A stretch of DNA of 64,000 nt. Source: Pyropia yezoensis (Eukaryota > Rhodophyta > Bangiophyceae > Bangiales > Bangiaceae). The stretch is from contig CM020620.1 in assembly GCA_009829735.1 (NCBI GenBank), positions 6,209,545 to 6,273,544 on the forward strand, in the 5' to 3' direction. Each line of letters opens with the position of its first letter. Positions within the stretch are counted from its first letter, which is position 1. The position numbers were made by a program, and so were the translations under genes. Shown here piece after piece: positions 11,584 to 21,376 of the stretch. Under the pieces are notes generated by a model, which saw nothing but the letters and a program-made list of their open reading frames with translations, was not told the origin of the DNA and searched no databases.

Positions 11584-13953
11584 TTACACATCCAAGTCAT
11601 GCACAATTCGCATGTGCTTCGGGAAGCAGTCGCGGCCCGACTGTGGCCAGCAGCAAAATACTTCGCCCTCGCCGGTCTCCCGGCATCGCGAGCACACAGA
11701 AGTTGAGCGGTTCTGCTTGCAAACCCGGCAGTCGCGTTGAGCCAGCCTCGCGTCCCCACCCTTGCGCTTGAGAGTCGGGACCAGGTGCACACCAACGCCA
11801 TACCGCGCAGGTCCAGCCACGTCCTCCCGCGGCCCATCGGCCGGTGCCGCCCGGCTGCGATAGCCTGAGCTGTCAAACGTGTTCTCAATGAGTTGCGCGG
11901 CTAGGTCCTCGTAGAACTCAGCTTGCGTCAGCTCCGCTGCCGCCCCGCGCGCACCCGTATAGAGCATCCACGCGTCCACAATACAGATTGCCAGCAGGGT
12001 GAGGTTCACTCGCATCGACCAGTTGTGCGTGATGTACTTCCGCTCCAGTTGCAGGTCGTCCTGTCTGCATCGATTGTGGCGGTCGATGGTTGCGCACACA
12101 CTGAAGTACAGCTCAGCAACTTGCGGTTGAGGCACGGTGAGTGAAACGCGCTCCGCATGCTCGCCCGTCTGGCGCCATCGCAAGCGCTCGCACGGTGCCC
12201 CCGGAAGGGTGCTTGATGCCTACGCGATAAAATACCGTCGTTCGCGATCCACCCACAGCACCGCCATCAAGTCCTTGACATTGTCCGCGTTGACGAGCGA
12301 GAAGGAAACGTGCTGCCCGCGAGACTGCAAGGGGATGGCCGATAGGGCGCCCATCGGGTACCCGCGCGTGGCCGTTTTCACCACTCCAACGAACCGCAAG
12401 CCCATTGTGAGGAGCTGTTGAGCAGTGGCAACGCTCGCAAAGTAGCTGTCGGCACAGATGATGCGCTCGGTGCCCGCCCAAGGAGCCACGAGCCTCTTGA
12501 GGACCGTGGTACCGTGCGGCAGGTCCGCGTCGTTGCCCCCGGCAGCCGATTTCTCGTACTCAGCCGTCGTGACTACGCTCAATTTCAGCATAATTCCGCT
12601 TCGGCCGCAGGCGGCATTTTGGATTTCGCATCCATTCTCCGGCTTGCCATCAATTGCGACGTACGCCGGCAGTCCCCGGGAGATCCATTTGCCGCCTTGC
12701 CCGTACCATCTCGACAGAGATTCGTCGACACAAATGGACTCGCTTGGAGGGACGTGAGCAGCCCGGTGCTGGTTGATGGACGCTACAAAGTCATCAATCA
12801 GCTGCCACCTGCTCTGCTCCGAGGCGTCGCTCGCAGTGCCCGTCTGTGCGCTAAAGGTTACACACGACCAAAAAGCGTCAAACCGGCTGCGAGAGAGACC
12901 GGTGCGCTTGCCGAAAGCGGGCGCAGCCAGGTACCTGTTGCGTGCCTGAGTTGCCCACAGGTCCGCGCGGGCGCCAAACTCGAACCGCGTTCCCAACAGG
13001 ATGACCCCGATGAACTTGAGAAGCTCTCTCGTCGACGTGGGCTGCATACCTCGCGAACGTAGCTTCGCGCTCGTCAGCCGCACCATGCGTACGAGCTGAT
13101 TCGGGGGGAACATCGTCAAAAAGTAATCGTAAGGCCGCCGCGACACACCTGGTCCAATGGAGTCGCCCCCCTCGAGAATGTGCTCTCCCATGATGGCGCG
13201 CACCGACCAAGCTTGACGTGGTACTGGTCCACCGACAGGCTCAGTGACAGGTCGCGGTGCCCAGGTCAATGCATGGGCCGTCACGAGCTGGGACGCTGCG
13301 GCGGTTGGCGTTGCTACGGATGACAGGCCACCGGGGGAGCGCGTAGGTAGGGTCGCGGGGAAGGCGCTCCCGTCTAACGAGAGAGTGGTGCCGACCACCG
13401 ACGATGATGCCGGCGTAAGTCTAGGAAGCGACGGAGAAGAGTTGCGTGCCGCTGCCGGGTCGAGCAGTTGAGCACCAGCCCCAAGTAGACTGGAAGGTTG
13501 ACTAGCCGGGGAGTTGGCCTCGATTCGTTGCGGCAACTGGGAGCTGGCGGGGGAAGGAGCTGCTCCAATCTTGACGCTACGCAGGCCCAGAACCTTTTCC
13601 ACCTCTCGGTCCAGCCATTTCCACTTGACCCGCAAGTCCGTCTTGTTCCGGCCACTCTTTGTTTTTCCCTTGACCACCTCGAGCACAGTTCCGGTCACAA
13701 ACGACGTCTTGGCCAGCGAGCCCAAAAATCGTGCGCACTCCGAGAAGTTCGTCTCGTTAATCGCCTCCGTGTGCACCTGCACACCAACCGACAAGTGCAG
13801 GTCTTGTCCTTTGGCCTTAGTGCTGTTGGCAGGGGTAGGGACGGCATGAGCCGGAGCTTTCGACAGCGGAAGAGGAGAGAAGAGGGGGGGGGAGGGCGTC
13901 GGGGGAGGGCGAGGGGGAATGGCCTCGTGGCGGGGGCGGGGAGCTTCGGCCAT
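11584..13953 (-). pseudogene. piggyBac transposase, interrupted by an in-frame TAG
   Basis: This DDD-type transposase would cut and rejoin its element. It is 789 codons from the ATG at 13953, which aligns with the start of copy 2 (MAE versus MGE); an upstream in-frame ATG at 14034 exists. The DDE_Tnp_1_7 core carries Asp in ICVDES (about 410), Asp in CADSYFAS (about 502) and the IDRHN motif (about 624). The C-terminus has a Cys-rich, cross-brace-like zinc domain (CRVC..CSRC..C..H). A TAG at 12,220-12,222 (codon 578) lies between the second and third catalytic Asp, where copy 2 has Ser. Both sides of the stop are in the same frame and otherwise intact, so this is a recent point nonsense change or, less likely, programmed read-through. 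The protein made would lack the third Asp and the zinc domain. Confidence 0.88.
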
Positions 13954-14402
13954 GGGTGGGAAGGGGGGAGCCTGACGAAAAAGGAGAGGGGACAGAACAG
14001 CCAAGTGTGGAAGAGGGAAAGAAAATGTGGCCACAGAAACGAGTACTGTCGGTGATGACAGCGGTGGGTGACGGTGGGTGGGGTCGCAGCACGCCTGGTG
14101 ATCACTGGCGCGTCCTTCGCAGCCCGAGCTTCACCTGGATGCCGTCGCTGCTTCCAAAGACCGCCAAAGGAGCCTCTGGCGTCCCTTTGTGGGGTGTGAT
14201 GGCGGGGCAGCTGCGCGCAAAAGAGAAAACTTTTTGGCGCGGGTTCTCCTCAGCGTGGGATGCACTGGAGTTGCTCCATGGTCAAGTCAAATGCCCTGAG
14301 TCCGTTTCTGGCGTCAGAATGAGCAACGGACCGCAGGAAGTGCGAAAAAACAGGAGCCGAAAAACCGGATTCTAGAATCCGGAGAGGATTCTGGAATCCG
14401 GT

Positions 14403-14416
14403 CGGTAGAATAGACA
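14403..14416 (-). repeat. Right TIR of piggyBac copy 1
   Basis: Reads TGTCTATTCTACCG on the minus strand. The shared CTAG at 14,417-14,420 follows directly, then the left TIR of copy 2, making a 28-bp near-perfect palindrome across the junction. Confidence 0.85.
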
Positions 14417-14420
14417 CTAG

Positions 14421-14437
14421 TGTCTATTCTACTGCTC
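14421..14437 (+). repeat. Left TIR of piggyBac copy 2
   Basis: TGTCTATTCTACTGCTC, perfect inverted match to 18,300-18,316. Two copies of the palindrome GCCTCAAATGAGGC follow within the next 40 bp. Confidence 0.85.
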
Positions 14438-15071
14438 ATCAGCCTCAAATGAGGCGGTCTCCAGCCTCAAATGAGGCTCCGCCCGGATCACCCGAAATCG
14501 TCGATTTTGACCTGTCTGGCAAAGAAGAGGCATTAGGTACCCTCCCCAGACGGCTTCCGCTCGGCCTGTGCCCCCCCCTGTACACCTCCCTCGGCTGCTC
14601 TCCCGCTGTGGGCGCTCCCTACCTCCTCCTCCTCCCTTTGTGCGGCTGGGGCTGGCTGCGGCGGCGGCGGCAGCGGCGACGGCGGCGACGGCGGCCACGA
14701 CGGATCCAGCGTACCACCCGTCGACCCCATACGTTGGTGCTGGGTCGGTCGGCGGCGGTGGTGGCGGACGTGGCCGCGTGTCGGCATAATTGGCGGATGG
14801 CGGCGCCGGTGGGGTCGTGTCCGGCATGGAGGTGACGTCGTACCTGGGGGGGGCGAGGGGGATGACGCACCTTTACGTCGGCGTGGGCGTCACAGGTGCG
14901 TTCCAAGCGGAGACGGTGAGTAGGGGGGATGGCAGCAGACCTGGACGACGGGTGTGGTGAGGGGTGTGCGCCGGCGGTTGTCGTCGCCGTGCGGGCGAGA
15001 GAGTGGAGAGGGGGAGACGGGTGGAGTAGGCGTACAATGGAAGGCCAGTGTGGCAAGTGCGGCGGTAGTGG

Positions 15072-17720
15072 TCATGTTGAGGGCGGCTGGCGGCTCGCCC
15101 AATGAGTGCGGGACGGGCAGAGGGATGGAAGGGGAGGGGGCTGAGGCACGCCAAGGCAGTCAGAACGAAGCGGAAAACCAGAGGTTGACGGACACGCACC
15201 TTGAGAAAGACAACTCGGGGCACATGGCACTATCTTCCACACCCCGCGTCGTGGTTGCTTGCGGGGTGTGCACAGGAAGCATGGTTCTCTCTTCGTCCCC
15301 TCTTGTCCGTCGAGCCATGTCTGAGAACCAAGCTCTGCTGCGGGAATACGCAGTACTTGCGCCATTGCAACGGAATTTAAGGATGACACGTGAGAGAACA
15401 GATCAAAACTACAACCTAGTAAACAATTCTTAATGTCCATCTGATGGACCTCACGCAAATGCTCATCAAGACAAAGACGCCCCGTCTTGGGGGCGCACAA
15501 AAAAACCTCTTCCGTGCCCGGACCGCGGCAGCCCGAGCATACGAGCGAAGACTTGAACCGCTTGCACACGCGACACCCGCGCTGCGCTCGGTGGCCTCCT
15601 TCATCGGCCGACGGGCCTCGGCGCTTGAGGGTGGGCGTGAGGTGAATGCCGACGCCATAGCGAAGTGGCGCGTCCGTGTCCGCTGCTGGAGTGCCAGTCG
15701 TAGTCCCTCGGGCCCTGAGGCCCATGGTGTCGAAGGTGTTGTCGATCAGCTGCGCCGCCAAGTCCTCGTAAAACTGCTTCTGGGTCAGGGAGGCCGTCGA
15801 CCCGCGCGCGCCACAGTAAAGCATCCACGCGTCCACCGCACACATACCGAGCAAGGACATGCTCACGCGCGTCGACCAATTGTGCGTTCCGAGCTTGTGC
15901 TCAAGCCTCAGATCATCCTGCCTGCAACGGTTGTGCCGGTCGATCATGGCGCAGCACTCGTAGTACTCCTGCACCACGCGGGGTAGCCTGACAGTGAGGG
16001 GCACTCTCTCGGCTTCGCCGTCGATCTGCCGCCACCGCAGACGCACGTATGGGTCGCCAGGCAGTGTCGTAGACCTTGACGAAATGAAGTACCTCCGCTC
16101 CCGGTCGACCCACACGACAGCCATGAGGTCAACAGCACCGTCCGGCGTCTGATGCGTGTACGAGGCGTGTTCACCGCGAGTTTCAAACTCCAATTTCGAT
16201 AGATCCTGCATGGGGAACCCACGAGTAGCCGTCTTGATGCAACCAGTGAAGCCGAAACCCATCGCCCGCAGATGGACGGCCGCAGCAACGCTCGCAAAGT
16301 AGGAATCTGCAAAAACGACGCGCTGGGTGCCCGCCCAAGGCCATACCAAGCGCTTGAGGACCACTGTGCCGTGCGGCACTTCTGCGTCACTGGCGTCGGC
16401 CGTAGCTTTCTGGTGGTCCGAAGAGGTCACCACGCTCAGTCGCAGCATGATCCCGCTCCTCCCGCACGCCGCGTTCTGCACCTCACAGCCATTCTCTGGC
16501 TTCCTCTGTATCGCGACGTACATGGGGAGACCGCGCTTGATCCAGCTGCCGCCAAGCCCATACCACTTGCACATTGACTCGTCGACGCAAATGTACTCGC
16601 TCGGTGACACGTGGGCATTTCGGTGATCATTAATGGAATCGACAAAGTCCGAAATTAATTCCCATCGACTGCGCTCCGAGTTGACATCGCCACCGGTTCT
16701 CTGCTCGCTGAAGGTCAGACAGGACCAAAGGGCATCAAAGCGGCCGCGGGAGAGGCCCGTGAGCTCTCCAAAGGAAGATGCCACAAGGTATGGGTTGCGC
16801 GGCTTTGTTGCCCACTGCTCCGCTTGAGCACCAAACTCATAACGAGTGCCCAGGATGATGACGCCGATGAGCTTGAGCAGCTCCCCCCTGGTAGTCGGCC
16901 GCAGTGCCCGCGCCTCGAGCTTGGCCGAAGTCAAGCGGACCATACGCGTGAGCTGGTCCATGGGGAACATAGCCATGAAGTAGTCGTACGCAGTGCGACC
17001 CCTCCCCTCGCCCACCGAGTCCCCGTCCTCAATGATGACCTCCCCAGACAACGTGCGGACCGACCAGGTCCGACGCGGCACGGGACCGCCGATGGGCTCT
17101 GACACAGACCCCGCCGTCCAGGACATGCCATGCGCAGTCGCCGTGGCAGGGGAGGCGGGAGGTGCGCGGAGGGCCGCCGGGGATGCGCTCGGAAAAGCCA
17201 CAGAGGGGGGGGCGGGGGTAGGATGGGAGCCCGTGGTCGTAGACGGAGGGAGAGGAAGAACACCCTGGACCCCAGTCGGCGAGACCATGCCCAGCTGAGA
17301 CTGCAGAGTCCCGGGCGTGCCGTCCTCGACAGCGGAGGGGGTTGAGTCAGCGATGGGCGCGGGGAGAGGACCAGCCTTCACACTCCCCAACGCCAGCGTC
17401 TTGTCCACCGTGTTGGCCTTCACCGCCCACAGCACCCGCAGTTCCGTCTTGCGGCGACCATCTTTCTGGAAGCCCGGCACGACCTCCTGCACCCGGCCGC
17501 TCAGGAGCTTCTTGGACGCCAGCGAGCCAAACAGGCGCGAGCACTCTGCAAAGCTGGTGACGTTGGTCGCCTTCGTGTGGACCTCGGCGCCCACCTCCAG
17601 GCGACGGTCCTTTCCCGGTCCCTGAGGACGCCGGCGAGGACGGGGGGGGCTTGGGATGGGGGCTTGGGTGGCGGTGGGGGTGACAGTGGGCACGCAGCCG
17701 GCAGTCGGGGGCTCACCCAT
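15072..17720 (-). CDS. piggyBac transposase, intact
   Basis: This is the open reading frame of copy 2, 882 residues from the ATG at 17720 (MGEPPTAG). The frame is open further upstream, but that part is Pro/Arg-rich and has no counterpart in copy 1. The N-terminus is Pro-rich and disordered. A conserved block starts near residue 40, and the transposase core spans about 240-620. Catalytic Asp residues are visible in ICVDES (380), FADSYFAS (472) and MIDRHN (594). A C-terminal Cys-rich zinc domain follows (CRVC..CSGC..C..C..H). Compared with copy 1 the stop after the zinc domain is lost (near 15,430), so about 120 extra residues are read through non-homologous sequence. All three catalytic residues and the zinc ligands are present, so activity is plausible. 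Function by family, not tested. Confidence 0.9.
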   Translation of the reverse strand: MGEPPTAGCVPTVTPTATQAPIPSPPRPRRRPQGPGKDRRLEVGAEVHTKATNVTSFAECSRLFGSLASKKLLSGRVQEVVPGFQKDGRRKTELRVLWAVKANTVDKTLALGSVKAGPLPAPIADSTPSAVEDGTPGTLQSQLGMVSPTGVQGVLPLPPSTTTGSHPTPAPPSVAFPSASPAALRAPPASPATATAHGMSWTAGSVSEPIGGPVPRRTWSVRTLSGEVIIEDGDSVGEGRGRTAYDYFMAMFPMDQLTRMVRLTSAKLEARALRPTTRGELLKLIGVIILGTRYEFGAQAEQWATKPRNPYLVASSFGELTGLSRGRFDALWSCLTFSEQRTGGDVNSERSRWELISDFVDSINDHRNAHVSPSEYICVDESMCKWYGLGGSWIKRGLPMYVAIQRKPENGCEVQNAACGRSGIMLRLSVVTSSDHQKATADASDAEVPHGTVVLKRLVWPWAGTQRVVFADSYFASVAAAVHLRAMGFGFTGCIKTATRGFPMQDLSKLEFETRGEHASYTHQTPDGAVDLMAVVWVDRERRYFISSRSTTLPGDPYVRLRWRQIDGEAERVPLTVRLPRVVQEYYECCAMIDRHNRCRQDDLRLEHKLGTHNWSTRVSMSLLGMCAVDAWMLYCGARGSTASLTQKQFYEDLAAQLIDNTFDTMGLRARGTTTGTPAADTDAPLRYGVGIHLTPTLKRRGPSADEGGHRAQRGCRVCKRFKSSLVCSGCRGPGTEEVFLCAPKTGRLCLDEHLREVHQMDIKNCLLGCSFDLFSHVSSLNSVAMAQVLRIPAAELGSQTWLDGQEGTKREPCFLCTPRKQPRRGVWKIVPCAPSCLSQGACPSTSGFPLRSDCLGVPQPPPLPSLCPSRTHWASRQPPST

Positions 17721-18299
17721 GGTGCGTAAAGGAGGGGGAGGGGAGGGGGGGGGGGGGGAAGGTGAGGGGGGAGGGAAGAGCAGGGGGAGGGGGGGGGGGA
17801 TGGGTAGGGGGGGGGGTAAGAGGGGGGGCAGAGCACACCGCGGCCGCAGCAAGGGGAAGGGATGCAGAGGGATGGGGAGCGCTGGTGGTGGGCGCCGGAG
17901 TCCAGAGGAAGGCAGTCCCGGGCAGGCGTGGGAGGTCGGGTACATGGCGCGGACGCTTGCTCCTCTGAGGAGCTCTGTGACGGACGCCGCTGTACAAGCA
18001 CGGAGGAGCGCGCGCGCGCCATCGGCCAAACGGCTGTTGGCCATACTGCAGCTCTTCTGGAAGTGCCCTGCGCTGCGACTGGGACGGCTTCTGCGCCGCC
18101 GGAAGCAGTCGGTGGCGCGAAAAAGAGGGCGCCAACCGATGACAACCCGTCGTCTTCGGGCGCACTCCGGCTCCCCCAAAGGCAAACAGACTGCGCTGAG
18201 TCCGTTTCTGGGGTCAGTTTCACTCTCAGATGAGTGGAAGACCTTGTAAACGGCCGCTGAAAAACCGCCTCAATTGAGGCGAATCGCCCCAAATGAGGC

Positions 18300-18316
18300 G
18301 AGCAGTAGAATAGACA
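18300..18316 (-). repeat. Right TIR of piggyBac copy 2
   Basis: Perfect inverted copy of the left TIR, with CTAG directly outside at 18,317-18,320. Inside it are CGCCTCATTTGGGGCG and CGCCTCAATTGAGGCG. Confidence 0.85.
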
Positions 18317-18320
18317 CTAG

Positions 18321-20016
18321 CACCCTCCACACGGTGCGGCCGCGCAAACAAGCCACCTACACACCCAGCCATCCAATCAAACGACAGTACACATAATCAA
18401 CATGCAAATTGGTCCCCAATGTAAAGTGGCCCCCGTTGGCACCAAATCGGCTGACCGCGAGGACGCGCACCCCAGCCAAGGCGGAAAACTCACAGTGTTG
18501 ACGCAGAGCGGCGTGTCGACGGGGCGGCGCGGGGTCTTCGCTCGCCCACCACGCGGACGTTGGATCATCAGGGATGATATCTGCTGGTGCAGCCACCCCC
18601 GCGGGACCTCATCGCGCGTCACCGCCACAGTGTCATCCGGCAGTGCGTCGACAACAGCTGCTGGAGGGCTCGTCCTCAGGGATGGGTGACCGTTCTTCAA
18701 CGGCCCCCGCCTGGGCATGCCCGCTTTGTAATTGATCCATTCCTCGTGCAGGTGCAGGGCTCGGGACTGGGCTGGCGTGACAGTTCCTCGCCGGAGGTGA
18801 GGAACCCCTGAGGCGAGGAACGCAGGGGGGGCGCTGTCTACGTCGCGGAGGGCGCCCAGCGACCCCCTTGGAGCCGCTCCCGACGTCGGGCCGGGGGGGT
18901 GCCCCCCCTCGAGCGTCTGCACCAACGGGCCCCTTCAAGCCCCTGAGTCCCTCGGAGAAAAGCTCCGCAGTGATTGCCTTTTCCTTCCCCTTCGTGTCAA
19001 CCAACGTCCTCCGGCACAGTCCCTTGCGCACACAGGGGCTGGCTTGCGTGCGGCACTGGGTGGGGGGGGGTGGGGGCGCACCCCGGCGGCGGCGGCATTC
19101 TCTTTTCACCCCCCCCCTTCAACAGTCGTCTGCCCACGACCGCAGAGCGGTGTCGCACCCCTCGGTGGAGGGCGGGGGGAGGGGGGTGGGTGGTGAGCCC
19201 AGAGGCGGCCGACGTATCCGCCCCCGCTGATGCGCTGCGCCGCGGATGGTCGTCATCACTACAACACAAGGCGAGGGGGGGCCGGCCCGAGGGCCTTGTT
19301 TTGCCACAGACCGAGGGGGGGGGGTGGGTTGTGCTTCTCCCCGACCCCGCGTGCCGCCGCCGTGGCACGCTGTCACGGGTGTGGCTCAGGGGCGGATGGG
19401 TTGGAGAGGGAGCGTCGGCGTTGGAGGGGGGGGGGGAGCTGCGCATGCAGTCCCGCCCACCCGAAAGTCTGTCAGGCGCGGGGCGGTACAGTACGGTGTG
19501 CCCAGGGCATACGAAAGGGGGCTACGTAGACCGTCCGGGGGGGTGCTGGCAGTCAGGGCCGCCGACAGCGCGCTGCACCCCCGGGGGGGCCGGGCTCCCT
19601 GTGGACACCCCCATCCGCTGCAGCTGGGGAAGGCTCAGAGGAGCAGCCCCCCGCCGCGCGGAGCGGGGGCTGGCGCAGGTTTCGGGCTCGTACAAAAAGG
19701 CGCAAGGGGGTGGCCGCGATCGGCTGGCGCCAGGTCGGACCGCAAGCTCTGCGGCACCCCGTACATATCGCCATTGTTCTTGCTGCCCCCAACCGCCATC
19801 GCCGTGCCGCGGGGCCACCGCCACGGCGATCTTGAACTCCCTCCCACTACTCGACACCCCCCCTCCCGCCGTGCCACTACACACGGGTTCGCGGTGCGGT
19901 ATCGGTTGGGGTGCGCTTCTTCCCCGACCGCTCTCGCTCCCCCCCCCCCACCGGTGGTGCACCACGCACACCCACCGCCGTCTGCACCCCTTCCTGCCCC
20001 CCAGCTGGTCGGCGCC
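18321..20016. other. Intergenic, no supported gene; upstream region of the ZIP gene
   Basis: Overlapping open frames on both strands lack recognisable domains. The plus-strand frame of the ZIP gene is open back to 19,246, but the upstream part is low-complexity and lacks the signal peptide pattern. No TATA box is evident. A 'gtacagtac' motif lies near 19,485. Confidence 0.45.
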
Positions 20017-21369
20017 ATGGTCCGCCTGGTGGTGCGGACTGTCGCGCTGGCGGCAGCGGCGCTCGCCGTCCTCACCGCCGCGGCCTGCCCGCCGGGCGCG
20101 ACCGCCGCGGCGGTCCGACCGCGCGCCGGCGAGGTCGTGGACAGCGGCCGTGGCCTGTGGCCCCAGCTGGCTGGCAGGCAGGACCACCACGAGGACGAGC
20201 ACCACAAGTGTGACAGCACCACGTGCGTTCGCAACTGGAAACTGGTGTACATTGCGGTGCTCTTCATTGAGGGCGTCCTCGGCGGCCTCGTCCCGTACGG
20301 CCTCAAGTACCTCCCCAGGTTTGACATCGCGCTGCATATGGCCAATGCGTTTTCAGGGGGCATCTTTATCGCCACAGGCATGCTGCACGTCCTCCCCGAG
20401 GCACTCGAGCTGATGGCTGGCGTCGCCCACGACGGGGAGGAGCACGAGGACGAGCCCCCCGCGGGCGGTGAGGAGCACCACGACGAGCACGAAGAGCCGG
20501 GCTTCCCGTCGGTCTACGCCTTTGCCATGGCGTCCTTTTTCGTCATCCTCTTTGTCGAACACCTGCTGCTACGCAAGTACGCGAGCGCCCACGGCCACGC
20601 AGCGCTAGCCGAGGTGGTAGCGGAAAAGGACGTGGACGAGTTTCACGTGCCCCGTCCGGCCGCCGGCCACCCTGACGGCGATGATGCCGCCCGGAAGGAC
20701 AGCTGGGACGATGCTCTTGGCGCCGATGCTGCCGCCGGCGCTGCCGACGGCGGCGGTGGCGCCGACACCCTCGACGCGCAGGTGCAGGCGCAGGCGCGGC
20801 ACCTGGCGCGCATGTCGGGTGGCAGCGGGGCGCGGCTCAGCTATGGCAGCGACGAGTCGTTTGAGCTGCGCCGCCAGACGCTGGCCGCGTCCAACGGGCG
20901 GTTCTTCTCGGCCAACTTTTTCCGCGCCCTCCTGGCCATCGTCGCCGTCGCCCTGCACTCGATGTTTGAGTCCCTCTCCCTGGGCCTCGCGTCGGACTTT
21001 AGCAGCTCTCTCAGCGTCTTTATCGCTATCGCGGCGCACAAGTGGGCAACGTCCATCGCCCTGGGCGTCAAGTGCGAGAAGGAGCAGCTCCGCTTTGGCC
21101 AGTACATCTCCCTCATTGTGCTGTTTGCGGCGGTGACGCCGCTTGCGGCGGGCCTCGGCCTGCTCATTGCGGGCGTCGACACCACCATCCGGGGTACCCT
21201 CTTTGCGCTGTCCGCGGGCATCTTTCTGTACATTGGCGCCTTTGAGGTGCCCGCCGAGGAGTTTATGGTCCACCCGCGGTGGCTGTGGGGCAAGTACGTT
21301 GCGTACATCAGCGGCGCGATTGTCATCACCGGCATCACCGCCATCCTGGTCGTCACGGGCGTCCACTGA
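20017..21369 (+). CDS. ZIP-family divalent metal transporter
   Basis: ZIP proteins move Zn2+, Fe2+ or similar ions into the cytosol across the plasma or an organelle membrane. The 450-residue protein starts at 20017 with a hydrophobic signal sequence (1-32). An external metal-binding-like His/Asp/Cys segment (HHEDEHHKCDSTTC, 57-70) follows. Eight hydrophobic segments are visible, near 75-97, 105-128, 163-186, 304-323, 332-352, 363-385, 392-412 and 426-447. TM4 carries the signature ALHSMFESLSLG (His314, Glu318) and TM5 AHKWATSIALG (His341-Lys342), which fits the ZIP-I group that lacks Glu after HK. A His/Glu-rich loop (138-160) and a long variable loop (187-300) lie before TM4. The gene is intronless. 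The metal is not predictable from sequence. The start is the ATG giving a proper signal peptide. Confidence 0.92.
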   Translation: MVRLVVRTVALAAAALAVLTAAACPPGATAAAVRPRAGEVVDSGRGLWPQLAGRQDHHEDEHHKCDSTTCVRNWKLVYIAVLFIEGVLGGLVPYGLKYLPRFDIALHMANAFSGGIFIATGMLHVLPEALELMAGVAHDGEEHEDEPPAGGEEHHDEHEEPGFPSVYAFAMASFFVILFVEHLLLRKYASAHGHAALAEVVAEKDVDEFHVPRPAAGHPDGDDAARKDSWDDALGADAAAGAADGGGGADTLDAQVQAQARHLARMSGGSGARLSYGSDESFELRRQTLAASNGRFFSANFFRALLAIVAVALHSMFESLSLGLASDFSSSLSVFIAIAAHKWATSIALGVKCEKEQLRFGQYISLIVLFAAVTPLAAGLGLLIAGVDTTIRGTLFALSAGIFLYIGAFEVPAEEFMVHPRWLWGKYVAYISGAIVITGITAILVVTGVH

Positions 21370-21370
21370 G

Positions 21371-21376
21371 AATAAA
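21371..21376 (+). other. Possible polyadenylation signal after the ZIP gene
   Basis: AATAAA begins two bases after the stop codon. The very short distance is unusual, so this may be coincidental; a second AATAAA lies near 22,112. Confidence 0.3.

Larger units (their letters stand above)
10578..14416 (-). mobile_element. piggyBac-type transposon copy 1
   Basis: The 3,839-bp element is bounded by 14-bp inverted repeats TGT(A/C)TATTCTACCG and flanked by CTAG on both sides (10,574-10,577 and 14,417-14,420). Just inside each end are two short palindromes of the type GGATTC..GAATCC. A motif 'ctgagtccgtttctgg.gtcag' lies exactly 120 bp inside the right end, as in copy 2. The body holds one transposase gene (minus strand), broken by a stop codon. 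About 900 bp between the gene and the left end is GC-rich low-complexity sequence with a (GGCAGC)n tract near 11,149-11,180. Confidence 0.85.
14421..18316 (-). mobile_element. piggyBac-type transposon copy 2
   Basis: The 3,896-bp element has 17-bp perfect inverted repeats TGTCTATTCTACTGCTC and CTAG on both sides (14,417-14,420 shared with copy 1; 18,317-18,320). Inside each end are two short palindromes of the type GCCTCAAATGAGGC, different in sequence from those of copy 1 but in the same places. The 22-bp subterminal motif ending '.gtcag' again lies 120 bp inside the right end. The transposase frame is open throughout, so this copy could be autonomous. Confidence 0.88.

Noticed and set aside
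10520..11771. Plus-strand frames of 285 and 369 codons inside piggyBac copy 1
   Set aside because: They lie in GC-rich low-complexity sequence between the gene and the TIR, overlap each other and carry no domain.
17656..18249. Gly/Arg-rich plus-strand frames antisense to piggyBac copy 2
   Set aside because: Antisense shadows of a Pro-rich leader; no recognisable feature.
19246..20016. N-terminal extension of the ZIP frame
   Set aside because: Low-complexity and unconserved; starting at 20017 gives a normal signal peptide.
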